Made by a program: the position numbers and the translations under genes. Shown piece by piece: positions 38,406 to 39,148 of a DNA stretch of 39,148 nucleotides. Within the stretch, counting starts at the first letter, position 1; each line of letters starts with the position of its first letter. Source of the stretch: Actinomycetota bacterium. GTDB taxonomy: Bacteria > Actinomycetota > Thermoleophilia > Gaiellales > F1-60-MAGs149. The stretch lies in contig CANKHS010000001.1 of the NCBI GenBank assembly GCA_947481755.1, forward strand, positions 1-39,148, given 5' to 3'. Under the pieces are notes generated by a model. It was not told where the DNA came from. It made no database searches and worked only from the letters and a program-made list of their open reading frames with translations.

Positions 38406-39148
38406 ATGCGCCGCTTTGCCTCTCTCCTGATCGCCCTCTCCGCTTTCGCGGTGACGCCTGCGATCGCCAATGCTGCGCCATCGCAAGACTATGTCGTCAT
38501 CCTCGATGACACCGCGAACGTGACCGCCAAGGTTCATTCCGAGGAGGCACGACAGAACGACGTCAGCCAGGTCTTCCGTCACGGCATCGATGGCTTCGTC
38601 GCCAGCCTCGACGCAACCGACGTGCGGCGCCTTCGCAACGACCCCCAGGTCTTGGTCGTCGAGCGCGACCGTCAGCTCTACTCTCTCGACACGACGAGCG
38701 TTGCGGACGTGCCCGCCGGAGCCAAGATCGGCTCCGTGATTCCGAACCGCTACATCGTCACCGTCGTCGCCAATACGCAGCCAGCGGTGTTTGCTCACAG
38801 TGCAGGGGCAACTCCCCTCGCCGTCTTTACTCACGCCCTCAACGGCTTCACGGCCGACCTCACACCCAGCCAGGTTGCTGCGCTTGCGCACGACCCCTCG
38901 GTGACGCGCATCGAGCCCGATCGTGTGGTGGGCATCAACACCACCCAGAACCCAGCGACGTGGGGTCTCGACCGCATCGACCAGCGCAATCTGCCACTCG
39001 ATTCGAGGTACACGTATACCGCCACAGGCGCTGGTGTGAAGGCCTACATCATTGACACGGGCATCCTCAGCTCGCACAGCGACTTTGGGGGTCGTGTCGT
39101 CAGTGGCTACACGGCGATCAGCGATGGCAATGGCACAACCGACTGCAA
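38406..39148 (+). CDS. Secreted S8 (subtilisin/proteinase K-like) protease with two I9 prodomains, 5' part
   Basis: The frame opens at ATG 38406 and runs off the window end (247 codons plus 2 bases). Residues 1-23 are a signal peptide (MRRFASLLIALSAFAVTPAI, cleavage after ANA). Two inhibitor-I9-like prodomains follow: about 27-92 (QDYVVILDDT to VLVVERDRQLY) and about 108-175 (VIPNRYIVTVVANT to VTRIEPDRVVG). The peptidase begins with ATWGLDRIDQRNLPLDSRY and reaches the catalytic Asp in AYIIDTGILSSHSDFGG. The His and Ser of the triad lie beyond the edge. It is presumably exported and self-activated. One I9 domain is the usual number; here there are two. Confidence 0.88.
   Translation, partial: MRRFASLLIALSAFAVTPAIANAAPSQDYVVILDDTANVTAKVHSEEARQNDVSQVFRHGIDGFVASLDATDVRRLRNDPQVLVVERDRQLYSLDTTSVADVPAGAKIGSVIPNRYIVTVVANTQPAVFAHSAGATPLAVFTHALNGFTADLTPSQVAALAHDPSVTRIEPDRVVGINTTQNPATWGLDRIDQRNLPLDSRYTYTATGAGVKAYIIDTGILSSHSDFGGRVVSGYTAISDGNGTTDC

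Noticed and set aside
1..39148. CRISPR arrays, insertion sequences, prophage, tRNA and rRNA genes
   Set aside because: No direct-repeat arrays, transposase or integrase motifs, or RNA gene signatures were seen on reading both strands.

Overview
The window looks like a chromosomal segment of a GC-rich actinobacterium, most likely a deep-branching one of the Thermoleophilia (Solirubrobacterales/Gaiellales) type. The evidence is the fhaA-fhaB-pstP-rodA-pbpA-pknB cell-wall kinase cluster, an ANTAR response regulator, a LytR_C protein, a Mycobacterium-like dCTP deaminase, SufS/SufU, and starts that mostly lack Shine-Dalgarno sequences. The lineage is an inference from gene content. I see no phage, transposon, CRISPR array, rRNA or tRNA. 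Gene density is very high; the longest non-coding gaps (about 250 and 200 bases) both hold structured or regulatory DNA.

Layout. 1-899 (minus): end of a tmk-holB unit. 977-4499 (plus): LytR_C protein, O-antigen ligase-like polymerase with TPR tail, a small anchored exported protein, YbjQ protein. 4519-5721 (minus): FabF. 5826-8689 (plus): exported three-repeat protein followed by an OmpR/HAMP-type two-component pair. 8742-11766 (plus): phosphosulfolactate synthase (ComA) with two flavoproteins. 11802-16779 (plus): ACT-domain protein, dimethylformamidase-like envelope protein, then a glycan trio (epimerase, glycosyltransferase, degenerate deacetylase). 16776-19743 (minus): HNH protein, GAF/HisKA_2 kinase, ANTAR regulator and ClpS, the last three joined by 4-base ATGA overlaps. 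19791-21499 (minus): a CARDB-like membrane protein and a DUF4446 protein. 21581-31752 (plus): eight tightly packed genes for Ser/Thr-phosphorylation control of peptidoglycan synthesis (polytopic kinase, FhaA, FhaB, PP2C phosphatase, RodA, PbpA, PASTA kinase PknB, Ddl). 31785-33218 (minus): a pseudokinase resembling the C-terminal half of mycobacterial MviN/MurJ. 33283-33846: dcd. 33865-34075: a probable structured RNA ending in a terminator. 34097-36534 (plus): a GT-C-like membrane protein and a PucR-type regulator. 36531-38203 (minus): SufS-SufU. 38406-end (plus): a subtilase with tandem I9 prodomains, cut by the window edge.

How the parts fit. The 21.5-33.2 kb block couples a signalling module (two kinases, a phosphatase, two FHA readers, a pseudokinase-like receptor) to the elongation machinery (RodA, PbpA) and a precursor enzyme (Ddl). 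The 11.8-16.8 kb block probably builds or exports a surface glycan. The most striking genome-wide signal is that at least ten gene starts have a TANNNT hexamer exactly 6 or 7 bases upstream of the start codon, the signature of leaderless mRNA; I used it to choose several starts. Best candidates for something undescribed are the ComA-flavoprotein operon, the ClpS-two-component operon, and the RNA at 33.9 kb, whose terminator arm can pair with either of two copies of the same sequence.
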